Notes: generated by a model from the sequence alone, not told the origin. 53,902 nt of DNA from Microcystis aeruginosa Ma_SC_T_19800800_S464 (GCA_007095785.1 SFBL01000061.1:1-53902); one strand, 5' to 3'; positions 9,276 to 18,530 are shown, counted from the first letter of the stretch. Numbers and translations are program-made.

Positions 9276-10349
9276 TTAAGAAGCAGTAATCACGGGAGAA
9301 TTAAGATATTGATAATTCCAGTCCGATTGTTGCCAAACGCGACCATCAAGGGCAATTTGTTCGATTAAACTAGCTAATCGTAAAGCTTTTAAAGCTTGTT
9401 CCCCACCGACAGAAGGTTGGTCTCCACCGCGCACACAATGAACAAAATGTTCTAATTCCGCGTGTAGAGGTTCAATATTGCTAGTATAAACCTTTTCAAT
9501 TAAACCATCTTGACGGTAGAGAACTTGACCGTAATCGGTGCTATAGTTAGCGGTGGTTTGCCTGTGAATGAGGATTTCATTATTGAGAAAATCCGCTTCC
9601 GTGAGAGAATTTTTACAGTGGGCCGCTAAACGGCGAATCTTGCGATGAGTCACCTTACTAGCGGTTAAATTAGCCACTACTCCATTACTAAAACCAAGGG
9701 TTGCAGTGACATAATCGAGATAACCGGAATCAGTGGCAGCGCGACTACCACTAGCGGTTAATTTCACCACGGGAGCGGCGACTAATTCTAAAATTAAATC
9801 TATATCGTGGATCATTAAATCTAACACCACCGACACATCATTAGCGCGCTGGGAATAGGGACTCATGCGATGGGATTCAATCGCTAAAATCTCCTCGGTT
9901 TTCAAGACCTTCGATAACTCCTGGAAAGCGGGATTAAAACGCTCGATATGACCCACTTGCAGGATACAATCGTGATCGGCTGCCGCGTTGACTAAAGATT
10001 CCGCTTCACTAATACTAGCGGCGATCGGTTTCTCGATCAAGGTATGTACTCCCGCTTGCAGACAGTCCATCCCGACTCGATGGTGTAACCGTGTGGGGAC
10101 AGCGAGACAAACCGCATCTACCCTAGGTAAGAGATCTAAATAATTTTCAAAAAAACGGACTCGGTATTTACTGGCAGTTTCCAGTCCCTTTTCGACGTTG
10201 ACATCGGCCACCCCGACGAATTCCACGTCTTTTAATAAACTCAGGATGCGACTATGGTGTTGTCCCATGTTACCGACCCCGATAACCCCGACTTTAATCG
10301 GTTTGAGTTGATTTCTGTTACCCGGAAAGTTTGCTGGTTGATTGGACAT
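9276..10349 (-). CDS. Gfo/Idh/MocA family oxidoreductase
   Basis: About 357 residues from the ATG at 10349, chosen because AGGAG lies 10 bases upstream; a longer frame to 10418 would run through a putative sRNA region. The N-terminal Rossmann fold has GVIGVGNMGQHHSRIL, followed by the EKPIA motif of this superfamily and a C-terminal alpha/beta domain. Such enzymes use NAD(P) to oxidise or reduce sugars, inositols or related compounds. The substrate cannot be told from sequence, and the neighbours (excalibur protein, aroK) give no hint. Confidence 0.85.
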   Translation of the reverse strand: MSNQPANFPGNRNQLKPIKVGVIGVGNMGQHHSRILSLLKDVEFVGVADVNVEKGLETASKYRVRFFENYLDLLPRVDAVCLAVPTRLHHRVGMDCLQAGVHTLIEKPIAASISEAESLVNAAADHDCILQVGHIERFNPAFQELSKVLKTEEILAIESHRMSPYSQRANDVSVVLDLMIHDIDLILELVAAPVVKLTASGSRAATDSGYLDYVTATLGFSNGVVANLTASKVTHRKIRRLAAHCKNSLTEADFLNNEILIHRQTTANYSTDYGQVLYRQDGLIEKVYTSNIEPLHAELEHFVHCVRGGDQPSVGGEQALKALRLASLIEQIALDGRVWQQSDWNYQYLNSPVITAS

Positions 10350-10413
10350 GAATTTTAGACTCCTGTGTTCACACTCCTCACACCACTTGATTAAATTAAT
10401 CAAGCTGATTTTG
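10350..10413 (+). ncRNA. Candidate Yfr1-type small RNA
   Basis: The 11-mer ACTCCTCACAC at 10373-10383 is identical to the conserved single-stranded core of the cyanobacterial sRNA Yfr1. It is followed after two bases by a 7-bp stem (CTTGATT/AATCAAG) and a T-rich tail, as expected of the Yfr1 terminator hairpin. The 5' stem-loop typical of Yfr1 was not found by eye, and the 5' boundary is a guess. It lies antisense to the leader of the Gfo/Idh gene. Known Yfr1 acts on outer-membrane protein mRNAs. This is a candidate only. Confidence 0.4.
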
Positions 10414-10582
10414 TCCATTAATTACCAAGATGGTATCATGGTTATCCAGATTCTGACACGATGTCGCTGTCAATGGGGGTTCTGAGAAGATTTTCTGATT
10501 TCACCTGCGGGTTTTCACTCCTAAATGCTTATCAAAAAATCATCCCTGAGTAGCGAGGACTACATTCAGCTAAATTTTAACT

Positions 10583-11155
10583 ATGGACAATTCAACGGAT
10601 TTTAACTCCTTACGGGGATTAAGTGTTTTTTTGCTAGGAATGATGGGGGCCGGCAAATCCACCCTGGGAGAGTTGCTTTCCCGACGGTTACAATATCGTT
10701 TTTTTGATACAGATATATTAATAGAAAGGGTCGCGGGGAAGAAAATCAGGGAAATTTTTGCCGACGAGGGAGAAGCGACTTTTCGGGAGTTAGAAACCCA
10801 AGTTTTAGCCGAATTATCCTCTCTGACTAAAACTGTGATTGCCACCGGGGGAGGGATGGTTTTAAAACCGATGAATTGGAGTTATCTTCGTCACGGTTTA
10901 ATGATTTGGTTAGATGTTCCCCTAGAAGTTTTGGTTAAACGTTTAAAACAAGATACCTCTCGTCCCCTGCTTGAGTCCACTGATTTAGAAAGTAAACTGG
11001 AATTATTATTAGAACAAAGACGAGGACTTTATGCAGAAGCAGATCTTCAGATTGTTGTTTCTGACCTAGACACACCTGCTGATATCGTTGAGAAAATTTT
11101 AACAGCAATACCGACAGTGATTAAAGATTTTCATCCAGAAAGGAATAATAACTAA
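10583..11155 (+). CDS. aroK: Shikimate kinase
   Basis: 190 residues, close to the usual 170-190. The P-loop GMMGAGKST is at residues 19-27. FFDTDILIE gives the Asp residues that bind Mg and shikimate, and VIATGGGMV carries the glycine-rich shikimate-binding loop. The LID region includes RPLLE. It phosphorylates shikimate at the 3-hydroxyl in the chorismate pathway, in the cytoplasm. Its stop codon overlaps the start of the following cupin gene by one base (TAATG), so the two are very likely co-transcribed and translationally coupled. Confidence 0.95.
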   Translation: MDNSTDFNSLRGLSVFLLGMMGAGKSTLGELLSRRLQYRFFDTDILIERVAGKKIREIFADEGEATFRELETQVLAELSSLTKTVIATGGGMVLKPMNWSYLRHGLMIWLDVPLEVLVKRLKQDTSRPLLESTDLESKLELLLEQRRGLYAEADLQIVVSDLDTPADIVEKILTAIPTVIKDFHPERNNN

Positions 11156-11475
11156 TGACAGCAGCTTCAATTTTTGATTTACCTGAACTAATTCCCGACC
11201 GAGAAATTCTGGAAATTTTGGCCGAAAGTCAAGCTATTCGTCTGGAAAGAATTATTTCCACCGGTCAAACCACTCCCATCGGTCAATGGTACGATCAATC
11301 TGACTTTGAATGGGTGATTTTATTACAGGGTTTTGCCGAGATTAGTTATGAGGATGGCAGCCGAGTTAATCTGCAAGCAGGGGATTATCTACTGATTCCT
11401 CCTCACCAAAAACATCGCGTCGAATTTACTAGCAATAATCCCCCTTGTATTTGGTTAGCTGTCTATTATCGCTAG
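11155..11475 (+). CDS. Small cupin-domain protein
   Basis: 106 residues with a single cupin fold: strands around FEWVILLQGFAEISYEDG, the turn VNLQAGDYLLIPPHQKHRVE, and a terminal CIWLAVYYR strand. His residues of the second cupin motif are present (HQKHRVEF), whereas the first motif is degenerate, so metal binding is uncertain. The start overlaps the aroK stop, making this the second gene of an aroK operon. The role is unknown; homologues are often annotated as cupin or phosphoribosylaminoimidazole carboxylase-like, without evidence. Confidence 0.8.
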   Translation: MTAASIFDLPELIPDREILEILAESQAIRLERIISTGQTTPIGQWYDQSDFEWVILLQGFAEISYEDGSRVNLQAGDYLLIPPHQKHRVEFTSNNPPCIWLAVYYR

Positions 11476-11492
11476 TGAAATATAGTTTCTGA

Positions 11493-12665
11493 CTATTGCC
11501 AGCGATCGAATAAATCGGTTAAAACGATATTAGAAAACAAAAAACCTTCCGGGTCGCTTAATCTTACCCTGCTATCCCCCTCAATTATTACTAGATTGCG
11601 CTGTTTATGCGGCTCTAAGACCTCTAAAATTGCTTTTTTGATTTCCGAGCCAAAATTAGCTTCAATGGCGGGTAAACTCACACCTTCCGCTAACCTTAAC
11701 CCTAGCATTAAGGTTTCGAGAAGATCATCAATCAAGCTATTTTTCTCCACGTCAATCTGACAGCCTTCTTTTACCCAAGCGAAATAGTCGCGACTTTTGC
11801 GCGGACGGGTAAAACGTTGTTGATGAAGATAACTAGCAGCCCCCATACCAAAACCGTAATAGGGACGATTTTCCCAGTAAACTCGATTATGTCGGCATTG
11901 GTAACCAGGTTTGGCATAGTTAGAAATCTCGTAATGTTGATAACCGGCTAAAGTTAGTTTTTCACCAGCTAAAACATACATTTTCGCCGTGGTTTCATCA
12001 TCGGGTAAGGGTTTTTTCCCTGGTTGATACTGTTTACCGAAAGGAGTAACCGCTTCTAAGACCAAATCGTAACAGGAAAGATGGGCCGGTTGCAGTTTGA
12101 TCGCTTTTTCTAGGGAATTTACCCAATCTGTCAGGGTTTGTTGTGGCAATCCCGAAATCAAATCCAAACTATAGTTAACTATTCCCAATCCCCGAATTAA
12201 TTCCACTGCCTGATAGATATCCTTAACGGTATGCGATCGACCAGAAACCTGTAATAATGGTTCTTGAAAAGCCTGTACTCCTAAACTAACCCGATTGACT
12301 CCCGCGCTAAGATAACCCTGTAATTGTTCTAAACTAAAGGTAGCCGGATCAATCTCCATAGAAATCTCTATATCAGCTGCAAAATCAAACTTTTTGGCTA
12401 AAGTATCCAGAATTGCCCCTAATAATTCCACCGGTAACAGGGAAGGAGTCCCCCCCCCAAAAAAAATTGTTTCTAGGGGTTTCCCCGTCCCCTGACTAAG
12501 GCTAATTTCTTCCTGTAATATTTCCACATACTCCACCACAGGGGGAAAAGTCGCCGGATTGGTGTGATTACCAACGACAAAAATCGGGAAATCACAGTAA
12601 AAACAGCGCCGACGACAAAAGGGAATATGAATATAAACCGAGGTTACGGGGTCGAAATAGGGCAT
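11493..12665 (-). CDS. hemW: HemW-like radical SAM protein
   Basis: 390 residues. The radical SAM cluster motif Cys17-x3-Cys21-x2-Cys24 sits in IPFCRRRCFYCDFP, followed by GGGTPSLL, the RVSLGVQAFQ strand and the C-terminal HemN-like domain. Once called oxygen-independent coproporphyrinogen oxidase, this family is now viewed as heme chaperones (HemW) that bind heme and insert it into respiratory enzymes. It is convergent with the aroK-cupin operon, 17 bases from it. Confidence 0.9.
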   Translation of the reverse strand: MPYFDPVTSVYIHIPFCRRRCFYCDFPIFVVGNHTNPATFPPVVEYVEILQEEISLSQGTGKPLETIFFGGGTPSLLPVELLGAILDTLAKKFDFAADIEISMEIDPATFSLEQLQGYLSAGVNRVSLGVQAFQEPLLQVSGRSHTVKDIYQAVELIRGLGIVNYSLDLISGLPQQTLTDWVNSLEKAIKLQPAHLSCYDLVLEAVTPFGKQYQPGKKPLPDDETTAKMYVLAGEKLTLAGYQHYEISNYAKPGYQCRHNRVYWENRPYYGFGMGAASYLHQQRFTRPRKSRDYFAWVKEGCQIDVEKNSLIDDLLETLMLGLRLAEGVSLPAIEANFGSEIKKAILEVLEPHKQRNLVIIEGDSRVRLSDPEGFLFSNIVLTDLFDRWQ

Positions 12666-12724
12666 TTTATCAAGGAAAAAGGAAAAAAGGAGATGGGGAA
12701 GTGGGGAGTGGGGAAGTGGGAATA

Positions 12725-13160
12725 ATAGACCTCTTGCATAATTTTTTTATGGCATGATTGGGGGTTTTGCTTTTTTCTCAATTTTTAGATGGAAGTCGAA
12801 AAAAGAATAAAATGTGATCTTAGGTCAGGAAATCATCATCGGCTCTTCTAGGTTCTGTGTGAGGATGGTATAATACTAATACAGAACAGGAGGTGGGTTA
12901 TGTGGATAAATTTTGATCAACTCCTCGATTTACCAAATGTACAGGGGTCAATTATCAAAAAATTGAGGTTCTTCGTTACTTGTTATAGTTCGATAGGGTG
13001 GCATAAATCGACTAAATCCTTATCTGGCAAGAGATTTAATTGATTAGTTCGCTCCAGATCGCGAACAATTGACAAAAATCGCGGTAATGTCTGTCTCTAT
13101 AAGGGTTTCATTCCTTATAACCCCGTCCATTGCATAAGACAAACCGAAGAACCATTTAAA
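12725..13160 (+). pseudogene. Decayed insertion sequence, transposase N-terminus left
   Basis: After a good ribosome-binding site (AGGAGG) an ATG at 12900 opens a 47-codon frame starting MWINFDQLLDLPNVQG and ending at 13043. I associate this start with transposases of cyanobacterial ISL3-type elements, from memory. Everything after about residue 15 is out of register and the transposase core is missing. ATAGACCTCTTGCATAA near 12725 and TTGCATAAGACAAACCG near 13132 may be degraded element ends. Confidence 0.45.
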
Positions 13161-13171
13161 AGTTACTGATA

Positions 13172-13390
13172 ATACTAAATCTGGTTATTAAAGACTGATT
13201 ATTTATTCCCCTTTTTGCCTGGTGCATCTCAATTTTGTAGAAACATCTATATTACATTTGGGCGCACGCGATGCGCTTCTACCATTGGTGCGATAATATT
13301 ATTATTGTAGGGGCGAATTGCATTCGCCCTCTTTGAATAACTTCTGCTGCTCACCATAAGTGAGAGAAAGTCACTCAACGGATTTAGTAT
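13172..13390. mobile_element. MITE-like element with ATACTAAAT ends
   Basis: The left end (ATACTAAATCTGGTTATTAA...) matches the inverted right end of the element at 8451-8558 over about 47 bp, and the right end GATTTAGTAT (13381-13390) is the inverted partner. Inside are two further palindromic modules, GCGCACGCGATGCGC and GGGGCGAATTGCATTCGCCC. The GCGATGCGC module recurs in inverted form near 17179-17200. It looks like a mosaic of small repeats, with no gene. Confidence 0.55.
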
Positions 13391-13398
13391 GATTGAGA

Positions 13399-14394
13399 TT
13401 ATTTTGAAGAGCGATCGGGTAAAGTCGGTCTTAGGGAAAATAACCACCAGATCAATAAACCTAATATAATCCAGAGAATATCTTTAACCCGGCGAATTAC
13501 AGAAATCGCTAAACCTAATTCTAGACTGCCGGTTAAGGAAGCACCCAGGAGTACTAAAGAACCTTCTAAAGTACCGATATTAGCGGGAATAAAAAAGGTT
13601 CCAGCACGCACCAATTGAGCGACAGAATCAAATAACCAAGCATCGGCAAAACTGATCGGATGTTGGAGAAACTGCATTAAAACATAGATTTCTAAAACTC
13701 CGAGGGGCCAATTGAGAAAACCGACGATCAAGCCATTTCTAAATAGGGGCAGATTCTGGTAAAATTCTCCTAAACGATCATCGACACTGCGAAGATTTTC
13801 TAAAGGTTTAGCTAGGCGATCGCCTAAAAAAGAATGACCTAATCGATTAACTATTCTGGAGGATAAACGGAATCGCTGAATCAAGAAAAATATCAGAATA
13901 CAACTGGAGAATATAGCAAGACTTAATCCGGTAAAAGTTTTAAAAGAATTAGAAAATTTTGGGGAAGCTAGGAGCAGAAAAAAACCGATAATTGCAAAGA
14001 AGACAAGGGAAGCAGTATTTAACGTCTTGGTCAAAATAATCGAGGCACTGGTTTCTTTATAGCTAATCTGATAGTGAGTTTTTAACATCACTGCTTTAAA
14101 ACCTTCTCCTCCCAACGAAGCGAAGGGAGTCACGCGATTAAAGGCTGCCCCTACCATGTAAATTAATAATAGGCGAATTGTCCATCTAGGTTGGATAGGA
14201 ATACTTTTAAAAGTTAGTTGCCAAGTAAAAACATCGGTGAGAAATTCTAGGAAATAAAAAATAATCACTAATGTCATTCCCCACCAACCGACTAGGGTGA
14301 TTTGTTGCCAAACTTCTTGCAGATTTGTTTGGCGCAAAATTACCCCTAGTAAAACAAAACCTAAACCCAGAAAGATAAATTTAAGATATTTCAT
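13399..14394 (-). CDS. Flippase-like integral membrane protein (LPG synthase TM / YbhN family)
   Basis: 331 residues with about eight hydrophobic helices and short loops. The blocks FNRVTPFASLGGEGFKAVMLK and FIPANIGTLEGSLVLLG are typical of the lysylphosphatidylglycerol synthase transmembrane region (UPF0104/YbhN). These proteins are membrane embedded and are thought to flip or move lipid-linked molecules, though few have been tested. It is the last gene of a minus-strand group after the aminotransferase and sulfotransferase, with a 69-base gap containing CTGATAA repeats, so it may be co-transcribed. A role in exporting or flipping a sulfated product is only inference. Confidence 0.8.
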   Translation of the reverse strand: MKYLKFIFLGLGFVLLGVILRQTNLQEVWQQITLVGWWGMTLVIIFYFLEFLTDVFTWQLTFKSIPIQPRWTIRLLLIYMVGAAFNRVTPFASLGGEGFKAVMLKTHYQISYKETSASIILTKTLNTASLVFFAIIGFFLLLASPKFSNSFKTFTGLSLAIFSSCILIFFLIQRFRLSSRIVNRLGHSFLGDRLAKPLENLRSVDDRLGEFYQNLPLFRNGLIVGFLNWPLGVLEIYVLMQFLQHPISFADAWLFDSVAQLVRAGTFFIPANIGTLEGSLVLLGASLTGSLELGLAISVIRRVKDILWIILGLLIWWLFSLRPTLPDRSSK

Positions 14395-14463
14395 CTAAAT
14401 TATGAATTATGAATTGTAAATTATGAATTATGAATTATGACTGATAACTGAAAAAGCTGATAA

Positions 14464-15561
14464 CTAAAAATAATTCCAACGTTGAATAAATGGCAGCCAA
14501 TGAGATTCGACTAACTCGATCGCTTTTGCATCTGGGGGATAATTATTTTTTTTATATCCTTGCAGACTGCTGATATATTTCTCAAAGCGAGGCATAGATA
14601 TTTTTAAGTCGGGAAGTTGCAGTTGCTCGTAGATTTTCTCGATTTGTGCTAGGGGGTCTTTTTCTAAATCTTCAAAACGAATTTCTACAAAACTATCGGC
14701 GGGTAAATCGGCCCTATCTCCCAGGAGAGAATTGATCATTGGGGGATAACTTTTCAGAATCGCTTGCTCGATGACATCAATAGATAAATTATCGTAGGAT
14801 TGTAGTGCTAGTTCTGGTAGGATGCGGGTAAAAAAGTGGCGGGTTGAGGGAAAAACTAGATAGGGATTGCGGTAGATATGAATAAATTTAGCATCGGGCC
14901 AGATAGCTCGCAATTTGGCAATGTGTGCCGTATAAACGGGGTTTTTGATTAGTAATTGTTTGCCTTTTTGATGGATGGAAACTTTTTTTAATAGATGAGT
15001 ATGCCAACGTTGCCAATTGGCGATTTCTTTCTCGCTGCAGCCTTGAAAAAAAACCCCTCGATCAAAATGATACTGAAAACGTTGGGGAAAGTATAAACCA
15101 TGGTAGTAGGAAAGGGGGATCATGCTGGCCAGGGCGATCGAATCTTCTTGGGGGGAATCGGGAGTAACGGCAACGTTATCCACATGGCGATCGCTCGGTA
15201 GGGCCAATTCTAGCAGCGGTTGAAATAAGCGGACAATACCGAGGATATCCCAGGGTAATCCCACCGCTAGGGGCGAAATATAGCCAAAATGCTCCGATTG
15301 CCCGAGTAAATTGTGCAGATGGGTCGTGCCGCTGCGCCAATAGCCGACAATAAAAATGGGTGCTTTTACCTGCACGCGGCGCTCATAAAACCCTGTCATC
15401 AAAATTCGTTCTAGGGTAGAAAAAGGCAGTCGCGCTAGGGTAACTGCCAGCGCCAGGGTTGCTGGGGCCAAATTGGGGCGATCGATGCCGCCATTGGTCA
15501 AAAACAAGCGAAGGAGAGTGCTAAGGTTACTACCGCAGAGGGGATGAAACAAACTGGACAT
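14464..15561 (-). CDS. PAPS-dependent sulfotransferase family protein
   Basis: 365 residues. FIVGYWRSGTTHLHNLLGQ near residue 70 is the 5'-phosphosulfate-binding loop of the sulfotransferase fold. KFIHIYRNPYLVFPSTRHFF supplies the 3'-phosphate-binding Arg and Ser. The C-terminal third has FVEIRFEDLEKDPLAQIEKIYEQL, common in bacterial Sulfotransfer_3-type enzymes. It would move a sulfuryl group from PAPS to a hydroxyl or amine acceptor in the cytoplasm. The acceptor is unknown. The gene begins only 6 bases after the aminotransferase gene, so the two form an operon. Confidence 0.88.
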   Translation of the reverse strand: MSSLFHPLCGSNLSTLLRLFLTNGGIDRPNLAPATLALAVTLARLPFSTLERILMTGFYERRVQVKAPIFIVGYWRSGTTHLHNLLGQSEHFGYISPLAVGLPWDILGIVRLFQPLLELALPSDRHVDNVAVTPDSPQEDSIALASMIPLSYYHGLYFPQRFQYHFDRGVFFQGCSEKEIANWQRWHTHLLKKVSIHQKGKQLLIKNPVYTAHIAKLRAIWPDAKFIHIYRNPYLVFPSTRHFFTRILPELALQSYDNLSIDVIEQAILKSYPPMINSLLGDRADLPADSFVEIRFEDLEKDPLAQIEKIYEQLQLPDLKISMPRFEKYISSLQGYKKNNYPPDAKAIELVESHWLPFIQRWNYF

Positions 15562-15567
15562 ATTAAC

Positions 15568-16956
15568 CTATTTTTTGGCGGTTTTTTGGCGTATAGCTTG
15601 GCTGGCTAAGGTTTTGCCGAATTCCCAAGCGGCCCCAGGTAGGCGGTGAGCATCAGCGACCACATCCTTAACGGCGGTGACAAGCCAACGGCAATCCTCA
15701 TCGGAGAGGGTGAGGGGGGGAATAAACTTGATGATATTCATGCCGTGGCCGGAAACCTGGGAGAGGATTTGATGGCGGGTAAAGAGGGGAACGACGATTA
15801 ACTGGGAAAATAGCCCTTTATTGGCGGTTTCTAGCATTTTCCAGGCGGCTTTTAGTGACCAACTGCTCGGCTCGGCAAATTCCAAGGCCATCATCATACC
15901 CAATCCCCGCACTTCCTGCAAACATTCGTACTGATCTACCAGGGGCTGTAGTTCTGCGATAATTTGTTTTCCCATTAAAGCCGATCGCTCGACTAATTTT
16001 TCCTCCTCAATCACCTGTAAAGTGGCAATACCGGCGGCCATGGCCAGATTATTTTTACCAAAAGTGCTACCGTGAACCACAGAACGATCCATGCGATCGA
16101 ATACTCGATCGAAGATCCAGCGACGACAGAGAACCGCTCCCACTGGCACAAAACCGCCCGAAAGAGCCTTGGCAACACATAAAATGTCCGGTTCTACCCC
16201 CCAATGTTCCACAGCCCAAATTTTGCCAGTCCGGCCTAAACCGGTCTGCACTTCATCGGCCACAAAAAGAGTGCCGTAACGACGACAAAGGGCCGCTGCC
16301 GCCGGGAGATAGTTCGGTTCGGGAATTCTCACCCCGTGACCTTGGATCGGTTCGGTAATAAAAGCCGCTACGTCTTGGTTAATTAGAGCTTTTTCGAGCG
16401 CAGCTAGATCGCCGAAGGGAATTTCCTTAAAATCAGCGACAAAAGGCCCAAATCCCTCACGATAATGGGGATCGCCGGTGGCGGAAAGGGAACCCATGGT
16501 TAACCCGTGGTAGCCTCCCTGACAGTAAACAATTTGGCTGCGTCCGGTGGCGTAGCGGCTGAATTTAATGGCGGCCTCGACGGTTTCTGTGCCGGAATTA
16601 GCAAAGAAAACTCGTTCTAATCCAGGAGGGGCGATCGCTGCTAACCGTTCCGCCAGCAATCCCGCTAGGATAGAAGCATCCAATTGGACTAAATTGGGCA
16701 GTTCTGCCGTCAATATTTCCTGTAAAGCTTGCACTATCTTGGGGTGATTGCGTCCGAGAGCGAAAACACCAAAACCACTCAGTAAGTCCAGATACTTTTC
16801 CCCCTGATTGTCGAATAGGTACGCACCTTGGGCTTTAACGTAATGGCGATCATAACCGATCGTTTTTAGTACCCGAACCATCTGGGGATTTAGATATTGT
16901 TCGTGGAGGGCAAAGTTTTCTTCTAGTCTTTTTTCTATCAGTTCTAAAATGCTCAT
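15568..16956 (-). CDS. Class III PLP-dependent aminotransferase
   Basis: 462 residues, fold-type I class [21 protein letters not shown] and the [15 protein letters not shown] region bind the cofactor phosphate. [16 protein letters not shown] carries the Asp that pairs with the PLP ring nitrogen. Lys263 in CVAKALSGG is the Schiff-base lysine. The family includes ornithine, acetylornithine, putrescine and 4-aminobutyrate aminotransferases; this one is longer than ArgD (about 400) and the linkage to a sulfotransferase argues against arginine biosynthesis. The substrate cannot be assigned. It is the first gene of the aminotransferase-sulfotransferase operon. Confidence 0.88.
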   Translation of the reverse strand: MSILELIEKRLEENFALHEQYLNPQMVRVLKTIGYDRHYVKAQGAYLFDNQGEKYLDLLSGFGVFALGRNHPKIVQALQEILTAELPNLVQLDASILAGLLAERLAAIAPPGLERVFFANSGTETVEAAIKFSRYATGRSQIVYCQGGYHGLTMGSLSATGDPHYREGFGPFVADFKEIPFGDLAALEKALINQDVAAFITEPIQGHGVRIPEPNYLPAAAALCRRYGTLFVADEVQTGLGRTGKIWAVEHWGVEPDILCVAKALSGGFVPVGAVLCRRWIFDRVFDRMDRSVVHGSTFGKNNLAMAAGIATLQVIEEEKLVERSALMGKQIIAELQPLVDQYECLQEVRGLGMMMALEFAEPSSWSLKAAWKMLETANKGLFSQLIVVPLFTRHQILSQVSGHGMNIIKFIPPLTLSDEDCRWLVTAVKDVVADAHRLPGAAWEFGKTLASQAIRQKTAKK

Positions 16957-17270
16957 AAATTCCAGATTTGATTACTGAAAACCTAATTTTTAAACACCCC
17001 AAACCCGATTATGATGATAGCACATTATCATGATTTTCGGTTATTTAATATTATAAATTATTTGCTATGTTTTGTCAAGTATTTAAGAACTTATCTAGGA
17101 TAATTAAACTAATTAGCTCTTGTTGGCTAAAGGTTCAAGGGACTTTTAGATAATTTATTAGTCAGTTTTTATATGGTTGGCGCACAAGCGATGCGCCCAA
17201 AATGTAATATCAGTAAACTGATAACTGTTTACTGATAACTGATTACTGATAACTGATTACTGATAACTAT
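16957..17270. other. Gene-free AT-rich spacer with repeats
   Basis: This holds the promoter region of the aminotransferase operon (reading leftwards) and several repeats: a GCGCACAAGCGATGCGC module near 17179-17196 with ATGTAATAT beside it, shared inverted with 13247-13275, and a run of TGATAAC/TGATTAC heptamers at about 17215-17268. No coding region is seen. Confidence 0.5.
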
Positions 17271-17315
17271 AAAAAAAACCGACCAACAAGAGAGAATTCC
17301 TGTCAGTCAGTCGGT
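17271..17315 (-). terminator. Probable psaE terminator
   Basis: Read on the minus strand, ACCGAC and GTCGGT form a 6-bp stem with a long loop, followed by eight T residues. It lies 27 bases after the psaE stop, the right place for a rho-independent terminator, although the loop is longer than usual. Confidence 0.5.
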
Positions 17316-17341
17316 GATGATAGGCCGAATTTTACTCAGCT

Positions 17342-17575
17342 TTATTTCTTAGCGGGGGCAGCCTTAACGAGTTCCAATTCACGTTCAGCGAAGTTATTGG
17401 TATTCAGTCCACTGGCGCTACCACTAAAACCGTTGTAGTTAACAGTATCAAAACGAACGATAACGGGATAGAGGATACCACTTTTATCAACACTGGCTAC
17501 GGTTCCTACATCGTTGTACCAGTAAGACTCTTTACGCTTGATTCTAACTTTGGCTCCGCGTTCGATTCCAGGCAT
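17342..17575 (-). CDS. psaE: Photosystem I reaction centre subunit IV (PsaE)
   Basis: 77 residues, the normal size for cyanobacterial PsaE. The SH3-like barrel sequence is unmistakable: [34 protein letters not shown] and the [19 protein letters not shown] loop. It is a small peripheral subunit on the cytoplasmic face of photosystem I, where it helps dock ferredoxin and supports cyclic electron flow. A single gene with its own terminator downstream. Confidence 0.97.
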   Translation of the reverse strand: MPGIERGAKVRIKRKESYWYNDVGTVASVDKSGILYPVIVRFDTVNYNGFSGSASGLNTNNFAERELELVKAAPAKK

Positions 17576-17653
17576 AGGTGTTGTTTTTTTTTAGGGTTTA
17601 GTTAACAGGTTACAATCAGAGCGAGTTTGCCGAAAGGGTTTTTACTTTAAGTT

Positions 17654-18283
17654 TTATTGCAAATCTTGCCACTCCACTGCCACGAAATGCCCCGAACGTC
17701 CCCATAGGTCTGCCTTTGGGGCAATGTTAACGATTGTTAAGTTAAAGGGAATGGCCGTGGTCAGGTATTTTTGGGCCGACATTCCCACATCTGGCCCGAT
17801 TTGAAAAGCGGTGGCAGTGGCTAAACCTAAGCCTAATAACTGAGAAATCGGACCTCTGGGTAAGAGAAGATGAGTTCCTAAGACTAAGCCAGCGGTTAAG
17901 GCTAAAGTTACCGATAAATTAGTGCCACAACGCGGATGTAGTGCCAATTGCCCCTCGCCATTTTTGAGACGATGGAGAGCCTGTTTGGCTGCAATTTGCA
18001 GTTGATTTGTATTAACCTGTCCGTAGAGATAAAAACCCCTATCGGTGGAGAGTCCCCCCAGGGCCTCGTTATCCGCTTGGGAATGGTCAAAAGGCGATTG
18101 ACGACGGGCAGCCATTTCACTTAATACCCAGACGGTGGCGTGTTCCAAGGCGTGAACCTGTCGCAGGGTGAGAAATTCTTTGAAACCGGGGATAAAGCCG
18201 ATTTGTGCCAGTAAATCGCTGTCTTGCTGGGGCGAGGGGTTAAACCAGTCAAAAGAGGGGTTAGAAGGGCTACTAGAGGTCAT
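17654..18283 (-). CDS. DUF6391 family protein
   Basis: 209 residues. A conserved cyanobacterial family of unknown function, recognised by the VHALEHATVWVLSE block and the LSTDRGFYLYGQV and LHPRCGTNLSVT motifs. A hydrophobic stretch after the last motif (ALTAGLVLGTHLLLPRG) suggests membrane association, and the GPDVGMSAQKYLTT segment follows. It lies 78 bases upstream of psaE on the same strand and could share a transcript, but psaE normally has its own promoter. Confidence 0.75.
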   Translation of the reverse strand: MTSSSPSNPSFDWFNPSPQQDSDLLAQIGFIPGFKEFLTLRQVHALEHATVWVLSEMAARRQSPFDHSQADNEALGGLSTDRGFYLYGQVNTNQLQIAAKQALHRLKNGEGQLALHPRCGTNLSVTLALTAGLVLGTHLLLPRGPISQLLGLGLATATAFQIGPDVGMSAQKYLTTAIPFNLTIVNIAPKADLWGRSGHFVAVEWQDLQ

Positions 18284-18299
18284 AAAGTTGCGCTAGGGG

Positions 18300-18480
18300 G
18301 AGTTTTTTCGAGGAATGTGAGGGTGCTATCGGGTTGCAGGGCGGTGTCCCAGTCGGTGTCTTTAATGGGGATTGACCATGGGCAGTAATTCGGAAAAATC
18401 GGCGGTGGTTTTGGCAAAAAGGGGACAATCTGACCACGGGGGAACTACTGCTAGTTTTTGCTTTAGGTTAAGAAGCGAAA
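18300..18480 (-). other. Possible decayed coding fragment
   Basis: The minus strand shows two short protein-like pieces in different frames: one containing PWSDCPLFAKTTADFSELL and, after a stop and frame change, one containing DWDTALQPDSTLTFLEKTPP. The composition is more gene-like than the surrounding spacers, and the second piece reads like a protein C-terminus. I cannot name the family. It may be the remains of a gene between rsmE and the DUF6391 gene. Confidence 0.3.
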
Positions 18481-18530
18481 GGATTTCAGTTATCTCGATT
18501 GCTGGTCTTGGTCATACAAACTATAGTCAA

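Noticed and set aside
10350-10418. N-terminal extension of the Gfo/Idh protein (MDKISLINLIKWCEEC...)
   Set aside because: A better start with an AGGAG site lies at 10349, and the extension covers the Yfr1-like motif and hairpin. It does not resemble the family's N-terminus.
15568-16956. Acetylornithine aminotransferase (argD) call for the class III aminotransferase
   Set aside because: The protein is about 60 residues longer than ArgD and is coupled to a sulfotransferase gene, so a specific argD assignment is not supported.
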